Shown here in pieces: positions 6,558 through 6,627 of a stretch of DNA of 6,627 bases; the first letter of the stretch is position 1; every line of letters starts with the position of its first letter. The notes below the pieces were generated by a model. It worked only from the letters and a program-made list of their open reading frames with translations, had not been told where the DNA came from and ran no database searches. Source of the stretch: an uncultured Actinomycetes bacterium (lineage in GTDB: Bacteria; Actinomycetota; Coriobacteriia; Coriobacteriales; RUG844); the NCBI GenBank assembly GCA_900313875.1, contig OMSY01000038.1, positions 1-6,627 on the forward strand. The letters run 5' to 3'. The translations under genes and the position numbers were made by a program.

Positions 6558-6627
6558 TCAAACCTCGGCAGGCGTACGCTGCACCGTCTGCCCGGGAACA
6601 TCGTTGAACGGGGGGATGGTGTCCTGC
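6558..6627 (-). CDS. C-terminus of an unidentified upstream gene (partial)
   Basis: On the minus strand an open frame enters from the window edge and ends at TGA 6560-6558 after 22 visible residues, reading QDTIPPFNDVPGQTVQRTPAEV. Third codon positions are mostly G or C, like the real genes here, and the stop falls 16 bp before the GTG of the PHP gene, a typical operon spacing. The tail is proline-rich, polar and without a recognisable motif, so no product can be named. It could be chance reading of a non-coding leader, and it competes with the alternative longer PHP start in another frame. Confidence 0.45.
   Translation of the reverse strand, partial: QDTIPPFNDVPGQTVQRTPAEV

Overview
This window is an ordinary chromosomal segment from a GC-rich Gram-positive bacterium. 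The gene content (a LexA with an Ala-Gly cleavage site, SOS boxes of the CGAAC-N4-GTTCG type, HflX, MiaA, MiaB, DapF and a PHP phosphoesterase) and the strong preference for G/C at third codon positions suggest an actinobacterium. The class Coriobacteriia (Collinsella/Olsenella-like) is my best guess. That guess rests on the look of the proteins, not on a database search. There is no sign of mobile DNA, CRISPR arrays, rRNA or tRNA genes.

Layout. Positions 1-25 hold the first eight codons of an unidentified gene running leftward out of the window. Positions 26-225 are a shared divergent control region. It contains a TATAAT -10 box and three LexA-type operators spaced about 30 bp apart. lexA follows on the + strand (226-888). 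A 96-bp convergent gap (889-984) separates it from a block in which every gene lies on the minus strand. Read in the direction of transcription (right to left), the block is: tail of an unidentified gene (6627-6558), PHP-domain phosphoesterase (6541-5714), miaB (5620-4259), miaA (4255-3275), dapF (3252-2356) and hflX (2304-985). The gaps are 16, 93, 3, 22 and 51 bp, so the block looks like one operon. The 93-bp gap before miaB is the largest and holds a perfect 7-bp hairpin.

How the genes work together. MiaA adds the dimethylallyl group to A37 of tRNAs that read codons beginning with U. MiaB then methylthiolates the product to ms2i6A. The two genes are separated by only 3 bp and act in succession. 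HflX is a ribosome-associated GTPase that splits stalled or hibernating ribosomes, so it shares a translation theme with the tRNA-modifying pair. DapF makes meso-diaminopimelate for lysine and/or peptidoglycan. The PHP protein resembles the YciV/TrpH (RNase AM, nucleotide 3',5'-bisphosphate phosphatase) family. LexA represses the SOS DNA-damage response and very probably represses its own promoter through the three upstream boxes.

I found no new biological system. The most interesting items are the three-box SOS operator facing a divergent gene, the TTG start and hairpin leader of miaB, and a substitution in the otherwise conserved N-T-C cluster motif of MiaB.
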